Made by a program: the position numbers and the translations under genes | Assembly (NCBI GenBank): GCA_004298905.1 | Contig: SCTK01000007.1 | Location: 116,547-180,546 of the forward strand | Direction of reading: 5' to 3' | Source: Burkholderiaceae bacterium | GTDB lineage: Bacteria > Pseudomonadota > Gammaproteobacteria > Burkholderiales > Burkholderiaceae_D | Length of the DNA stretch: 64,000 bases | Part shown: piece by piece, positions 26,952 through 35,729 of the stretch | Numbering within the stretch: the first letter of the stretch is position 1 | How the letters are laid out: every line of letters starts with the position of its first letter | The notes under the pieces: model-generated | Seen by the model: only the letters and a program-made list of their open reading frames with translations | Databases searched by the model: none | What the model was told of the DNA's origin: nothing

Positions 26952-29000
26952 ATGTCTACTCCCATTCTTCGGGTTGCACTCGATGCCCCCTTGCTGCCCG
27001 GTTGGTTCGATTACCGCTTGCCAGCGGGTATTGATGCCGCTGCGGTTGCGCCTGGAACACGCGTGCTGGTACCGTGGGGACGGCGCACGGTGATCGGTAT
27101 CGTGGTCGGCAGTGCGACCGAGAGCGCCCTGCCCTTGGCCAAGCTCAAACCCGTGATTGCCGTGCTCGATGATGTACCGGTCTTGCCGGCCAGCTGGCTG
27201 GCGCTGGGGCAGTTTGCCGCCCAGTATTACCAGCGCCCGCTCGGCGAAGTGTTGTTGCCTGCCCTGCCCACGCTACTGCGCCGCGCCAGCGGTTACAAGC
27301 AGGCCGAGCCCAATGGCCCGTGGCGCAGCGCCTCGATCAAGGGTTTGCTCAAGCGGCTGACGCAGACAGCGAGCAATCCGCCGGGCGCCGATGCCAGTGC
27401 TGCGCCCGCACTTAATGTCGAACAAGCCGAGGCGGTTGAAGCGCTCGCCCGGCAAAGCGGTTTTCAAACATTTCTTCTGCACGGGGTAACCGGCAGCGGC
27501 AAGACCGAGGTGTATCTGCATGCAGTGGCTGCCGTGCTGGCGCGCGGACAGCAGGCGCTGATTCTGGTGCCGGAGATCAACCTCACGCCGCAGTTGCTGC
27601 ACGTGTTTCAACAACGTTTCCCCGACATCGTGATCGCCAGCCTGCACAGCCATCTGGCCGATGGCGAACGCGCGCTGGCCTGGTTGCAGGCACAAACCGG
27701 ACAGGCGCGCATTGTGCTCGGCACGCGGCTGGCGATTTTCACGCCGGTGCCCCAGCTGGGCTTGATCGTGGTGGACGAAGAACATGACCCTTCGTTCAAG
27801 CAGCAGGAAGGGCTGCGTTATTCGGCGCGCGATCTGGCGGTGTATCGCGCGCATCAGGAAAATATTCCCGTCGTGCTCGGCTCGGCCACGCCTTCGCTGG
27901 AGTCCTGGCTGCAGGTCGAGCGTGGCAAATACCGGCGCCTCGCGTTGACGCAGCGTGCCGTCGCGGCGGCCAATCTGCCGGCGATCCGCATGATCGACAT
28001 GCAGCGCCACAAAGCCAATCATGGCTTGACCGAACCGGTGCTCGGCGCGCTCAAGCAAACCCTGGAACGCGGCGAACAAGCGCTGGTGTTTTTGAACCGG
28101 CGCGGTTATGCGCCGGTGTTGTCGTGCACGTCCTGCGGCTGGGTCAGCAGTTGCAAGGCATGCAGCGCCTTCATGGTCTGGCACAAACTCGATGGCCGTC
28201 TGCGCTGTCACCACTGCAGCGCGGAACATGCCGTGCCACGGCATTGCCCCGCCTGCGGCAACGTCGATCTCGCGCCGCTCGGGCGCGGCACCCAGCGCAT
28301 CGAAGAGCATCTGCAGACGCTGTTTCCGCAGGCGCGCATCAGCCGCGTCGATCGCGACAGTACGCGGCGCAAACATTCCGTGCAGGAGTTGCTGGCACAA
28401 GCGCACGCCGGTGAAATCGACATCCTGGTCGGCACGCAAATGCTCGCCAAGGGTCACGATTTTCAACGCTTGTCACTGGTCGCCGTGGTCAATCCCGACA
28501 CGGCCCTGTTCTCACAGGATTACCGCGCCGCCGAACGCCTGTTCGCGCAACTCATGCAAGTCGCGGGGCGCGCTGGCCGTGCCGCCACCGCAGGACAAGT
28601 GCTGCTCCAGACGCGCTACCCGCAACATCCCCTGTATCAGGCGCTGACCACACACGACTATGCAAAATTTGCGCAGCAACTCTTGCAAGAGCGTCAGCAA
28701 GCTGGCTGGCCGCCTTATGCGCATCAAGCTGTGTTGCGCGCCGAAGCGGCTACACTGGAAGCTGCACTCAACTTCCTGCAGCAGGCGCAAGCAGCGCTGA
28801 ACGATTTGCCCGGCATTCTGGTCTACGATTCCGTACCGATGCGCATGGCGCGGCTGGCGGGTCAGGAGCGCGCTCAATTGTTGTTTGAATCGACCAGCCG
28901 CCCGGCATTGCAACAGGCATTGACGCAAGCGAACACTTGGCTGCATGCGCAAAAAACGCGCGTGCGCTGGTCGCTCGAAGTGGATCCGCAGGAAATTTGA
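26952..29000 (+). CDS. priA: Primosomal replication restart helicase PriA
   Basis: 682 residues. N-terminal 3'-DNA-binding domain (VALDAPLLPGWFDYRLP), helicase Walker A GVTGSGKTEVY, DEEH box (VVDEEHDPSFKQQEG), motif III GSATPSLES, and eight zinc-binding Cys in the insertion (CTSCGWVSSCKAC, RCHHC, CPACGNVDL). Motifs IV-VI include LVGTQMLAKGHDF and QVAGRAGRA. PriA reloads DnaB at stalled forks. It lies downstream of the DnaA-box-like cluster and 600 bases before rep, a functionally related helicase. Confidence 0.97.
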   Translation: MSTPILRVALDAPLLPGWFDYRLPAGIDAAAVAPGTRVLVPWGRRTVIGIVVGSATESALPLAKLKPVIAVLDDVPVLPASWLALGQFAAQYYQRPLGEVLLPALPTLLRRASGYKQAEPNGPWRSASIKGLLKRLTQTASNPPGADASAAPALNVEQAEAVEALARQSGFQTFLLHGVTGSGKTEVYLHAVAAVLARGQQALILVPEINLTPQLLHVFQQRFPDIVIASLHSHLADGERALAWLQAQTGQARIVLGTRLAIFTPVPQLGLIVVDEEHDPSFKQQEGLRYSARDLAVYRAHQENIPVVLGSATPSLESWLQVERGKYRRLALTQRAVAAANLPAIRMIDMQRHKANHGLTEPVLGALKQTLERGEQALVFLNRRGYAPVLSCTSCGWVSSCKACSAFMVWHKLDGRLRCHHCSAEHAVPRHCPACGNVDLAPLGRGTQRIEEHLQTLFPQARISRVDRDSTRRKHSVQELLAQAHAGEIDILVGTQMLAKGHDFQRLSLVAVVNPDTALFSQDYRAAERLFAQLMQVAGRAGRAATAGQVLLQTRYPQHPLYQALTTHDYAKFAQQLLQERQQAGWPPYAHQAVLRAEAATLEAALNFLQQAQAALNDLPGILVYDSVPMRMARLAGQERAQLLFESTSRPALQQALTQANTWLHAQKTRVRWSLEVDPQEI

Positions 29001-29002
29001 AT

Positions 29003-29099
29003 GCCCCTCCCCTTCAAGGGGAGGGCTAGGGTGGGGATGGGTTACACGCGAGACTAAACCCATCCCCATCCCAACCTTCCCCTTGAAGGGGAAGGGGCA
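29003..29099. repeat. Long imperfect inverted repeat with G-quadruplex-capable arms
   Basis: Left arm 29003-29042 (CCCCTCCCCTTCAAGGGGAG and on to GATGGGTT) is the approximate reverse complement of 29057-29098 (AACCCATCCCCATCCC and on). Each arm contains its own small palindrome (CCCCTTCAAGGGG, CCCCTTGAAGGGG). The G-rich stretch 29018-29041 has five runs of three or more G with 1-3 base loops, so it could fold as a quadruplex; the right arm does so on the other strand. Resembles dispersed proteobacterial intergenic repeats. Confidence 0.8.
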
Positions 29100-29142
29100 A
29101 AAGCGACGCAGCCTATGCGTAAGAACCGAACAAGGAGGCAAC

Positions 29143-29517
29143 ATGAAACGGATTTTGTTATTGCTCGCATGTTTGGCACTGAGTGCCTGCACCACGCTCG
29201 GCAACATCACCAGCACCGCGCCGACGGGAGTCTCATCCGGCGTGATGACCAATATTAACGGCATGACCCTCTATACCTTCGCCGTCGATCCACCCAACAA
29301 AAGCACCTGCAATGACGATTGCGCCCGCGCCTGGCCGCCGCTGATTGTTTTTGAGAACGACCGCAAAGGCGGCGATTACACCATCGTCACCCGCAGCGAC
29401 GGGCGCAAACAATGGGCCTACAAAGGCAAGCCACTTTATCTTTCGATCAAGGACAAAAAGCCCGGTGACCAGAACGGCGCGGGTGTCGGCGGCGTGTGGC
29501 AGGTGGCGCGGCCTTGA
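29143..29517 (+). CDS. Lipoprotein_15 family lipoprotein (COG4315-like)
   Basis: 124 residues with CAAGGAGGCAAC just before the ATG. Signal peptide with lipobox LSAC (Cys16). Mature part contains two copies of the family's short repeat: MTLYTFAVDPPNKSTCNDDC with WPPL, and GKPLYLSIKDKKPGDQNG. Lipoprotein_15 proteins are small periplasmic or surface lipoproteins of unknown function with repeats of the type LY.F..D, and two Cys that may bind or form a disulfide. Stands alone between priA and rep. Confidence 0.82.
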   Translation: MKRILLLLACLALSACTTLGNITSTAPTGVSSGVMTNINGMTLYTFAVDPPNKSTCNDDCARAWPPLIVFENDRKGGDYTIVTRSDGRKQWAYKGKPLYLSIKDKKPGDQNGAGVGGVWQVARP

Positions 29518-29600
29518 GGGCCTAGCCCTCGGGGAGGAACGGGGGCTGGGTTACAATCGCCCGCACGATTGATTGCTGCTTCAAACAATAAGCTGTCCGC

Positions 29601-31619
29601 ATGTCTGCTGCACCTCCCCACCCCCTGAATCCCGCCCAGCGCGAAGCCGTGCGCTATCTCGATGGCCCCTGTCTGGTCTTGGCGGGTGCGGGCAGCGGCA
29701 AGACGCGCGTCATCACGCACAAGATCGCGCATCTGGTGCAGGAAGCGGGCTATGCGGCGCGCAATATCGCGGCGCTGACCTTTACCAACAAGGCCGCGCA
29801 GGAGATGCAGGAGCGCGTCGCGCAATTGCTGCCAAAGGAATCTGCCAGCGGGTTGACGGTGTGTACCTTCCACGCGCTCGGCGTGCGCATCGTGCGCGAA
29901 GAGGCCAAGGCGTTGGGCCTGAAGCCAAGCTTTTCCATCATGGATGCCGACGATTGTTTCGGGCTGATTCAGCAATTGTGCGCGACCACCGACAAGCAGT
30001 TGATCCGCCGTATTCAAACCGCGATCTCGCTGTGGAAGAACGGCCTCGTCGCGCCGGATGATGCGAACCATCTGGCCAGCGATGAAAACGAAGCGCAGGC
30101 CGCGCGCATCTACCGCAGCTACAACGCCACGCTGTCTGCTTATCAAGCGGTCGATTTCGACGATCTGATCCGCTTGCCCGCCGAGCTGCTGCAGCGTGAC
30201 GACGAAGCCCGCACGCGCTGGCAAAACCGCCTGCGCTATCTGCTGGTGGATGAATATCAGGACACCAACGCCTGCCAGTATCAATTGCTCAAATTGATCG
30301 CCGGCCCGCGTGCGGCGTTCACGGCAGTCGGCGACGACGATCAAGCCATCTACGCCTGGCGCGGCGCCACGCTGGAAAATCTGCGCCAGCTGCAAACCGA
30401 TTTTGCGCAATTGAAAGTGGTTAAGCTGGAACAGAACTACCGTTCCTCGGCGCGCATCCTGCAAGCCGCCAACAGCCTGATCGCCAACAACCCCAAACTG
30501 TTCGAGAAGAAACTCTGGTCCGAACACGGCATGGGCGATGCGATCCAGATCAGCATGGCCGACAGCGACGAGCACGAAGCGGAGAGTGTCGTCATCAAAC
30601 TGCAAGCGCACAAGTTTGAGCGCCGCGCCAAATTTTCCGACTACGCCATTCTCTATCGCGGCAACCATCAAGCACGCGTGTTCGAGCAAGCGCTACGCAA
30701 GGAAAAAATTCCCTATCTGCTCTCCGGCGGCCAATCGTTTTTCGACCGCGCCGAGATTCGCGACATCATCGCCTACCTGCGCCTGCTGGTGAATCAGGAC
30801 GACGACCCCGCCTTCATCCGCGCCGTCACCACACCCAAGCGCGGCATCGGCAGCGCCACGCTCGAAGCGCTCGGCACCTACGCCGGTGAACGCGAAGTGT
30901 CGTTGTTCACCGCGCTATTCGAGAGGGGCCTCGAAAGCCGCCTCGCCGCGCGCCAGATCGAACTGCTGCGCACCTTCGGCGAATTCATCAATCGCATCGA
31001 ATGGCGCGCCCAGCGCGAACCCGCCGGTGAAGTGCTCGACGAATTGATGAAAGCACTCGACTACGAGGCTTACCTGTACGACGGCAACGACGACCGCACC
31101 GCACAGAGCAAATGGCAAAACGTGCTCGACTTCACCACCTGGCTCAAGCAAAAAGGTGAAGAAGATGAAAACGGCAAAGCGCCCACGCTGCTGCAATTGA
31201 CACAAACCATCGCGCTCATCTCCATGCTCGACAAACAGGAAGGTGAACAAGACGCCGTGCGCCTCTCCACCCTGCACGCCGCCAAGGGCCTCGAATATCC
31301 GCACGTTTTCCTCGTCGGCATCGAAGAAGGTCTGCTCCCCCACAAAGGCAGCGAAGACGACGACCTCACACTACTCCCCACCCGCATCGAAGAAGAACGC
31401 CGCCTCATGTACGTCGGCATCACCCGCGCCCAGCGCAGCCTGCACGTCAGCTGGTGCAAAAAACGCAAACGCGGCCGCGACATGGCTGCACGGGAGGCCT
31501 CACGCTTCATCGGCGAAATGCAGTTGGGAGAAGGGCAGGTTAATGCGCCGGAAGAGGCGCCGATGTCGAGTAAGGAACGGCTGTCGAATCTGAAGGCATT
31601 GTTGAACAAGACGATGTGA
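29601..31619 (+). CDS. rep: ATP-dependent DNA helicase Rep (UvrD family)
   Basis: 672 residues. Walker A LAGAGSGKTRVIT, motif Ia LTFTNKAAQEM, motif II VDEYQDTN, motif III GDDDQAIYAWRGA, motif IV LEQNYRSS, motif V LSTLHAAKGLEYPHVFL and motif VI YVGITRAQ are all intact. Length and the absence of a long C-terminal TUDOR extension fit Rep rather than UvrD. It is a 3'-5' helicase that clears protein roadblocks and works with PriC/PriA at forks. A TACAAT -10-like hexamer lies about 45 bases before the ATG. Confidence 0.94.
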   Translation: MSAAPPHPLNPAQREAVRYLDGPCLVLAGAGSGKTRVITHKIAHLVQEAGYAARNIAALTFTNKAAQEMQERVAQLLPKESASGLTVCTFHALGVRIVREEAKALGLKPSFSIMDADDCFGLIQQLCATTDKQLIRRIQTAISLWKNGLVAPDDANHLASDENEAQAARIYRSYNATLSAYQAVDFDDLIRLPAELLQRDDEARTRWQNRLRYLLVDEYQDTNACQYQLLKLIAGPRAAFTAVGDDDQAIYAWRGATLENLRQLQTDFAQLKVVKLEQNYRSSARILQAANSLIANNPKLFEKKLWSEHGMGDAIQISMADSDEHEAESVVIKLQAHKFERRAKFSDYAILYRGNHQARVFEQALRKEKIPYLLSGGQSFFDRAEIRDIIAYLRLLVNQDDDPAFIRAVTTPKRGIGSATLEALGTYAGEREVSLFTALFERGLESRLAARQIELLRTFGEFINRIEWRAQREPAGEVLDELMKALDYEAYLYDGNDDRTAQSKWQNVLDFTTWLKQKGEEDENGKAPTLLQLTQTIALISMLDKQEGEQDAVRLSTLHAAKGLEYPHVFLVGIEEGLLPHKGSEDDDLTLLPTRIEEERRLMYVGITRAQRSLHVSWCKKRKRGRDMAAREASRFIGEMQLGEGQVNAPEEAPMSSKERLSNLKALLNKTM

Positions 31620-31746
31620 CAAAGAAAGCAGATAGGGCATCATCCGCAAAATTCCAGGTTTAATAAAAACAATAGTTAGTTCTTTTAAGATTTCTCGAGA
31701 CAGTAGTTGATATAGACAAACCGCACTGATAAATTGTGGTTTGTTT

Positions 31747-31995
31747 ATGGCATTCGTTGGGTTTAAGAAAATGGGTACATCAATATTACTTCTCGGGTTG
31801 GCGGTTGCGTTTCTGGCGCAGATCTATGGCACGTTTCGCGCTTTTAAAGTCAGCGCGCTTCAAGGCATTCTCTGCTTTGTTATTCCGGGCTGGCTCTTGT
31901 TTGTGGCAAAGCGCCACGGCTTCTATCAGCCTGTCGTCGGAGTTTGGTTTGCCGGTGTAGTTGCGATCATTATTGGAACCATGTCATTGTCCTAA
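31747..31995 (+). CDS. Small hypothetical membrane protein
   Basis: 82 residues from the ATG at 31747 (an ATG at 31771 would give 74 residues with a purine-rich stretch before it). Three hydrophobic segments: ILLLGLAVAFLAQIYG, LQGILCFVIPGWLLFVA, VVGVWFAGVVAIIIGTM. Bases 31620-31746 upstream are clearly AT-richer than the rest of the region, suggesting acquired DNA. No family recognised. It is followed 10 bases later by a 23-bp inverted repeat. Confidence 0.55.
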   Translation: MAFVGFKKMGTSILLLGLAVAFLAQIYGTFRAFKVSALQGILCFVIPGWLLFVAKRHGFYQPVVGVWFAGVVAIIIGTMSLS

Positions 31996-32004
31996 ATTAG
32001 CGAG

Positions 32005-32089
32005 GTAGATACCGTCTTGCCTGTCAAATCCGGCAAACCTTATGGTCAACATTGGCCCGCTTGAACTTGACAGACAAGACGGTATCTAC
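32005..32089. repeat. 23-bp inverted repeat with one mismatch
   Basis: GTAGATACCGTCTTGCCTGTCAA (positions 32005-32027; 23 bases, given here split as GTAGATACCGTC and TTGCCTGTCAA) pairs with 32067-32089 with a single mismatch, around a 39-base interior. The pair sits between two small membrane protein genes. No T-run follows, so it is not a classical terminator. It could be a mobile-element relic, a hairpin in the leader of the DUF3147 gene, or a protein-binding site. Confidence 0.75.
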
Positions 32090-32113
32090 AAATTGATTTC
32101 GCGCGAGCCTTCC

Positions 32114-32464
32114 ATGACTTACACATTCTTCAAGATCGCTGTGACAACGGTGCTGGTGGTGACGATCTCGGAAATCGCCAAGCGCAGTTCTTTTGCTGCG
32201 GCGGTGCTGGCGTCGATCCCGCTGGTGTCGGTGCTGGCGTTGCTGTGGCTGTATATCGATACGCACGATGTGGAAAGAATCAGTGCCTTGTCGAGCAGCA
32301 TTTTCTGGCTGGTGTTGCCTTCGCTGGCGTTGTTTATTGCGCTGCCGCTGCTGTTGAAGAGCGGGCTGCATTTCTATCTCAGTCTGTTGCTGTCGCTGGC
32401 GCTGACCGCGGCGTGTTATGCCGCCATGGTGTGGGCGCTGGGGCGTTATGGCATCAAATTGTGA
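32114..32464 (+). CDS. DUF3147 family membrane protein
   Basis: 116 residues from the ATG at 32114 (MTYTFFKIAVTTVLVV). Four hydrophobic helices with short loops, including SEIAKRSSFAAAVLASIPLVS, the conserved segment of the DUF3147/GlpM-like family of small inner-membrane proteins of unknown function. An upstream in-frame ATG at 32042 lies inside the inverted repeat and is less likely. A strong terminator follows. Confidence 0.75.
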   Translation: MTYTFFKIAVTTVLVVTISEIAKRSSFAAAVLASIPLVSVLALLWLYIDTHDVERISALSSSIFWLVLPSLALFIALPLLLKSGLHFYLSLLLSLALTAACYAAMVWALGRYGIKL

Positions 32465-32480
32465 TTTGAATTGAAGGAAC

Positions 32481-32510
32481 AAAAAAAGCAGCCATGAGGC
32501 TGCTTTTTTT
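32481..32510. terminator. Bidirectional terminator
   Basis: AAAAAAAGCAGCC (32481-32493), loop ATGA, GGCTGCTTTTTTT (32498-32510). Perfect 13-bp symmetry serves the DUF3147 gene on plus and the cytochrome c gene on minus. Confidence 0.93.
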
Positions 32511-32526
32511 ATGAGGCGAGTTGCGC

Positions 32527-33039
32527 TTATTTGGCGGCGGGTTCTTTCAGACTGCCGCCCGATTGGTTGGCCATGTAGACGATAGCGCTGCGAATTTCGG
32601 CGTCTTCAAAGGCGCCCTTCTGCGCGGGCATTTGCTTGTAGCCATCAAGTGCGTGCTTGAACAGGGTGTCCAGACCTTGGCCGATGCGTGGGCCCCAGGC
32701 AGCCTTGTCGCCGACCTTGGGTGCGCCCATCAGACCGGCGCTGTGGCAGCCGGTACATGTGGTCTTGAATACTTCTTCGCCGGATTTGAGTACCACGGCG
32801 GCGTTGGGATCCTTGATGACGGGATTGGCCACCGGTTTGATGCGCTCGGCAATCGCCTGCTCTGTCATGGCATCCGAACCGGCGCCGGTTTTTTCATTGT
32901 GCGCCACGTATTGCACCAGCAGCACGATGGCAATGATGGGGACAACAAACGCTGCCAGCACAACAATAATCAATTGTTTGGGGGTCTTGATCGGGGTTTC
33001 GTGATCGTGATCGTCGTGCTCGTTGTGATGGTGGCTCAT
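32527..33039 (-). CDS. Membrane-anchored cytochrome c5 family protein
   Basis: 170 residues with AAGGAAACC before the ATG. His/Asp-rich cytoplasmic N-terminus (MSHHHNEHDDHDHE), one membrane anchor (LIIVVLAAFVVPIIAIVLLV), then a monoheme domain: heme site CTGCH and likely axial Met in YKQMPAQKG. This c5/c555-like electron carrier probably links the bc1 complex (petABC, 4 kb away) to a terminal oxidase. The His-rich N-terminus is unusual and might bind metal. Confidence 0.88.
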   Translation of the reverse strand: MSHHHNEHDDHDHETPIKTPKQLIIVVLAAFVVPIIAIVLLVQYVAHNEKTGAGSDAMTEQAIAERIKPVANPVIKDPNAAVVLKSGEEVFKTTCTGCHSAGLMGAPKVGDKAAWGPRIGQGLDTLFKHALDGYKQMPAQKGAFEDAEIRSAIVYMANQSGGSLKEPAAK

Positions 33040-33253
33040 GGTTTCCTTGCTTTTCTGTCGGGTTGCCGGGATAAGCTTGCCTGGGCTTGCCCAGGTTTTC
33101 GGACGGCGGGCGAGATTCTAAAGCGCGAAATTATAGCGTGAAGCCTCCGCAGCTGAAAATGCACCGCTGTCGCGTGGACGCTCGGCAATGATTCGCGGTA
33201 TCCTTGCGCCCGTGCAAGCGCCGCCCTGTTGCGTTGCCTTGTTTCCCGGGTAT

Positions 33254-33329
33254 GCGCCCGTAGCTCAATGGATAGAGTACTGGCCTCCGAAGCCAGGGGT
33301 TGTGGGTTCGATCCCCGCCGGGCGCGCCA
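33254..33329 (+). tRNA. tRNA-Arg (anticodon CCG)
   Basis: 76 bases with encoded CCA. Acceptor GCGCCCG (33254-33260) pairs with CGGGCGC (33319-33325); anticodon loop CTCCGAA between CTGGC and GCCAG; T arm GTGGGTTCGATCCCCGC is normal. Reads CGG codons. It is isolated from other tRNAs, between a cytochrome gene and a small membrane protein gene. Confidence 0.95.
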
Positions 33330-33458
33330 ATCCTGCCTCTCCCCTTCCAAGCGTTAAAAAATTAAACCTTTTGCAAAATATGACGTTATCTGAGTAGGGC
33401 GGTTGTCGCCCGGGCTTTTGACCCTGTCGTTCAGAGGCCGGTTTGCTGGAGACCCATC

Positions 33459-33695
33459 ATGTTGCGCGATCATTTGCCTTACGCTGTAGTCGCCCTGCTG
33501 TTTGCTTCGCTGGGCGCCAATGACATCACCGTTTTTGCCTTGGTGTTTATGTTGGTGGTTTTGTGGATTCCGATGGTGAGCGTGCTGGATAACGCCAAGG
33601 CGCGGGAGAACGTGCTGGACGAGTCGGAGGCAGAACTGCTCCCCTACGATCTGGGCACGGGTGAAACCATCACCCGCATTCACGACGATCTGTAA
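33459..33695 (+). CDS. Small hypothetical membrane protein
   Basis: 78 residues with CTGGAGACCC before the ATG. The N-terminal half forms one or two helices (LPYAVVALLFASLGA, ITVFALVFMLVVLWIPMVSVL) and the acidic C-terminal half is soluble (ENVLDESEAELLPYDLG). No family recognised. It follows tRNA-Arg by 130 bases and ends 46 bases before the convergent protease gene. Confidence 0.55.
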   Translation: MLRDHLPYAVVALLFASLGANDITVFALVFMLVVLWIPMVSVLDNAKARENVLDESEAELLPYDLGTGETITRIHDDL

Positions 33696-33741
33696 AGTCT
33701 CCAAAGCGGCTGCTGGCGGCTGATAGCCAGCAGCGGACCGC

Positions 33742-34902
33742 TTATTCCCTGACCGCTTGCGGGCGCTTGCCCACGGTCACATCCACTTCCATTTCCTTAT
33801 TGTCGCGCAGAATCTTGAGTCTGGCCTTGTTGCCGGGCACGAGTTGCGCCACCAGATTCAACATCGCGGTCGTGTCATCCACCGCCTTGCCTTCGACTGC
33901 GATCAGAATATCACCCACCTTCAGGCCCGCCTTGTCCGCCGGGCCGCCGCGTTGCAGGCCGGTAACGATGGCGCCGTTCTTGCGCGACAGCTTGAATGCT
34001 TCGGCCAGTTCCGGCGTGACATCCTGGGGTTCGACGCCGATATAGCCGCGCACCACCTGGCCGCCGCTGGCCAGCGCGTCCATGATTTGTTTGGCGGTGG
34101 CGCTGGGAATGGCAAAGCCGATACCCAGCGAGCCGCCGCTGCGCGAAAAAATCGCGCTGTTGATACCGATCAGGTTGCCATTCGAATCCACCAGCGCGCC
34201 GCCCGAATTGCCGGGGTTGATCGCGGCATCGGTCTGAATGAAATTTTCAAAGGTGTTGATGCCCAGGTGCGTGCGGCCGGTGGCGCTGACGATGCCCATC
34301 GTCACGGTCTGGCCGACCCCGAATGGGTTGCCGATGGCGAGCACGACATCGCCCACGTTTGCCTGATCGGAATTGCCGAAGGCAATCACCGGCAGGTTTG
34401 TTAGATCGATCTTGAGCAGGGCGATGTCGGTTTCCGGATCGCCACCGACCAGCTTGGCGCTGGCTTTGCGGCCATCGGACAGGGCAATTTCGATTTCGTC
34501 GGCAGAGTCGACCACATGGTTGTTGGTGAGAACATAACCATCGGCGCTGACAATCACGCCGGAGCCAAGGCTGGACACCTGTTCCTTGCGCGAACCGAAG
34601 CGATCGCCAAAGAAATGACGGAACAAGGGATCGTTCTGGAACGGGTTATTGGGAACCCGGACTTCCTTGCTGGTGAAAATATTGACCACGGCCGGCATGG
34701 CTTTTTTCACCGCGTCGTTATAGCTGCTGATCGCGCTGGCGCGGCCGACTGTGATGGCTGGCAAGCCGGGCGATGCCTGCAGCAAACCCAGTTGCGCGCG
34801 GGCGGGGCCCAGCCATTCCGGCTTGAGGGTGGAGACAATGAAAAGAATGGCCACGCAAACCGTCGCCGTTTGCGCGAAAATGAGCCAGAGTTTACGCAGC
34901 AT
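33742..34902 (-). CDS. DegS/DegQ-type periplasmic serine protease with one PDZ domain
   Basis: 386 residues from the ATG at 34902 (MLRKLWLIFAQ); the frame extends 40 codons further but that part is Arg/Ser-rich and unlike the family. An N-terminal membrane anchor or uncleaved signal, then the trypsin-like domain with catalytic His (LTNNHVVDS), Asp (DPETDIALLKID) and Ser (NPGNSGGAL), and a single PDZ (GYIGVEPQDVTPELAEAF to VGDILIAVEGKAV). One PDZ plus an anchor matches DegS/AlgW, the site-1 protease of sigma-E signalling, rather than two-PDZ DegP. Divergent from the Nif3 gene. Confidence 0.9.
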   Translation of the reverse strand: MLRKLWLIFAQTATVCVAILFIVSTLKPEWLGPARAQLGLLQASPGLPAITVGRASAISSYNDAVKKAMPAVVNIFTSKEVRVPNNPFQNDPLFRHFFGDRFGSRKEQVSSLGSGVIVSADGYVLTNNHVVDSADEIEIALSDGRKASAKLVGGDPETDIALLKIDLTNLPVIAFGNSDQANVGDVVLAIGNPFGVGQTVTMGIVSATGRTHLGINTFENFIQTDAAINPGNSGGALVDSNGNLIGINSAIFSRSGGSLGIGFAIPSATAKQIMDALASGGQVVRGYIGVEPQDVTPELAEAFKLSRKNGAIVTGLQRGGPADKAGLKVGDILIAVEGKAVDDTTAMLNLVAQLVPGNKARLKILRDNKEMEVDVTVGKRPQAVRE

Positions 34903-34946
34903 CCGAATCACCCGATGAAAAGACTGATACAGAGAGAATGCACACC

Positions 34947-35720
34947 ATGCCAACCAGAAAAACGACTGCGATGATCTCGCGCGAAGTTTTGTCCGCTTAC
35001 CTCGATGACTTGCTGCAGACAAACCGTTTCCGCGATTACAGCCCCAATGGCTTGCAGGTCGAGGGCCGCAGTGGCATTGCCCGTATTGTAACGGCAGTGA
35101 GCGCCAGCATGGAGACCTTGCAAAAAGCGGTAGCGCTGCAGGCCGATGCGCTGCTGGTGCATCACGGCTATTTCTGGAAAAACGAGGATGGCCGCATCAC
35201 CGGCACACGCAAGGAACGTATCGCGCTGCTGCTGCGTCACGATCTGAATCTATTCGGTTTTCATTTGCCGCTCGATGCGCACCCGGAGTTGGGCAACAAC
35301 GTACAACTGGCGCAGCGGCTCGGCATTACCGTCAGCGGTCAGCACCCCGACGAAGCGCTGGTGTGGCTGGGCCATCTGCCGCAAGCACCGACGTTGAAAA
35401 CCTTTGGCGCACAGATCAAGCGCACACTCAAGCGTGATCCGCTACTGATCGGCAATCCAGATCAGCCGCTGCGCCGCATTGCCTGGTGCACGGGCGGCGC
35501 GCAAAATTATTTCGAGCTCGCCTGCCGCGCCGGGGTGGATGCCTACCTGACCGGCGAGGTGTCGGAACAGCACTTCCACCTTGCCCAGGAAACCGGCGTC
35601 GCCTTCATTGCCGCCGGTCACCACGCCACCGAACGCTATGGCATTCAAGCCTTGGGTCAGCATCTGGCCGACCAGTTCGGCCTGACGCATCAGTTCATCG
35701 ATTCCGGCAATCCGGTATAG
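34947..35720 (+). CDS. Nif3-like dinuclear metal centre protein
   Basis: 257 residues from the ATG at 34947, preceded by AGAGAGA nine bases upstream; ATGs at 34938 and 34971 are alternatives. Hexameric Nif3/YbgI fold: NGLQVEGR, ALLVHHGYFW (metal-binding His pair), HLPLDAHPELGNNVQLA (metal site) and the C-terminal FIAAGHHATERYG. The family has been tied to GTP cyclohydrolase-like and other activities, but its role is unresolved. A pairing with the protease gene across a 44-base divergent gap recurs in Burkholderiales. Confidence 0.9.
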   Translation: MPTRKTTAMISREVLSAYLDDLLQTNRFRDYSPNGLQVEGRSGIARIVTAVSASMETLQKAVALQADALLVHHGYFWKNEDGRITGTRKERIALLLRHDLNLFGFHLPLDAHPELGNNVQLAQRLGITVSGQHPDEALVWLGHLPQAPTLKTFGAQIKRTLKRDPLLIGNPDQPLRRIAWCTGGAQNYFELACRAGVDAYLTGEVSEQHFHLAQETGVAFIAAGHHATERYGIQALGQHLADQFGLTHQFIDSGNPV

Positions 35721-35729
35721 CGTGGTGTG

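Noticed and set aside
29003..29099. Intrinsic terminator of priA
   Set aside because: Strong stem but no T-run after either arm; better explained as a dispersed repeat.
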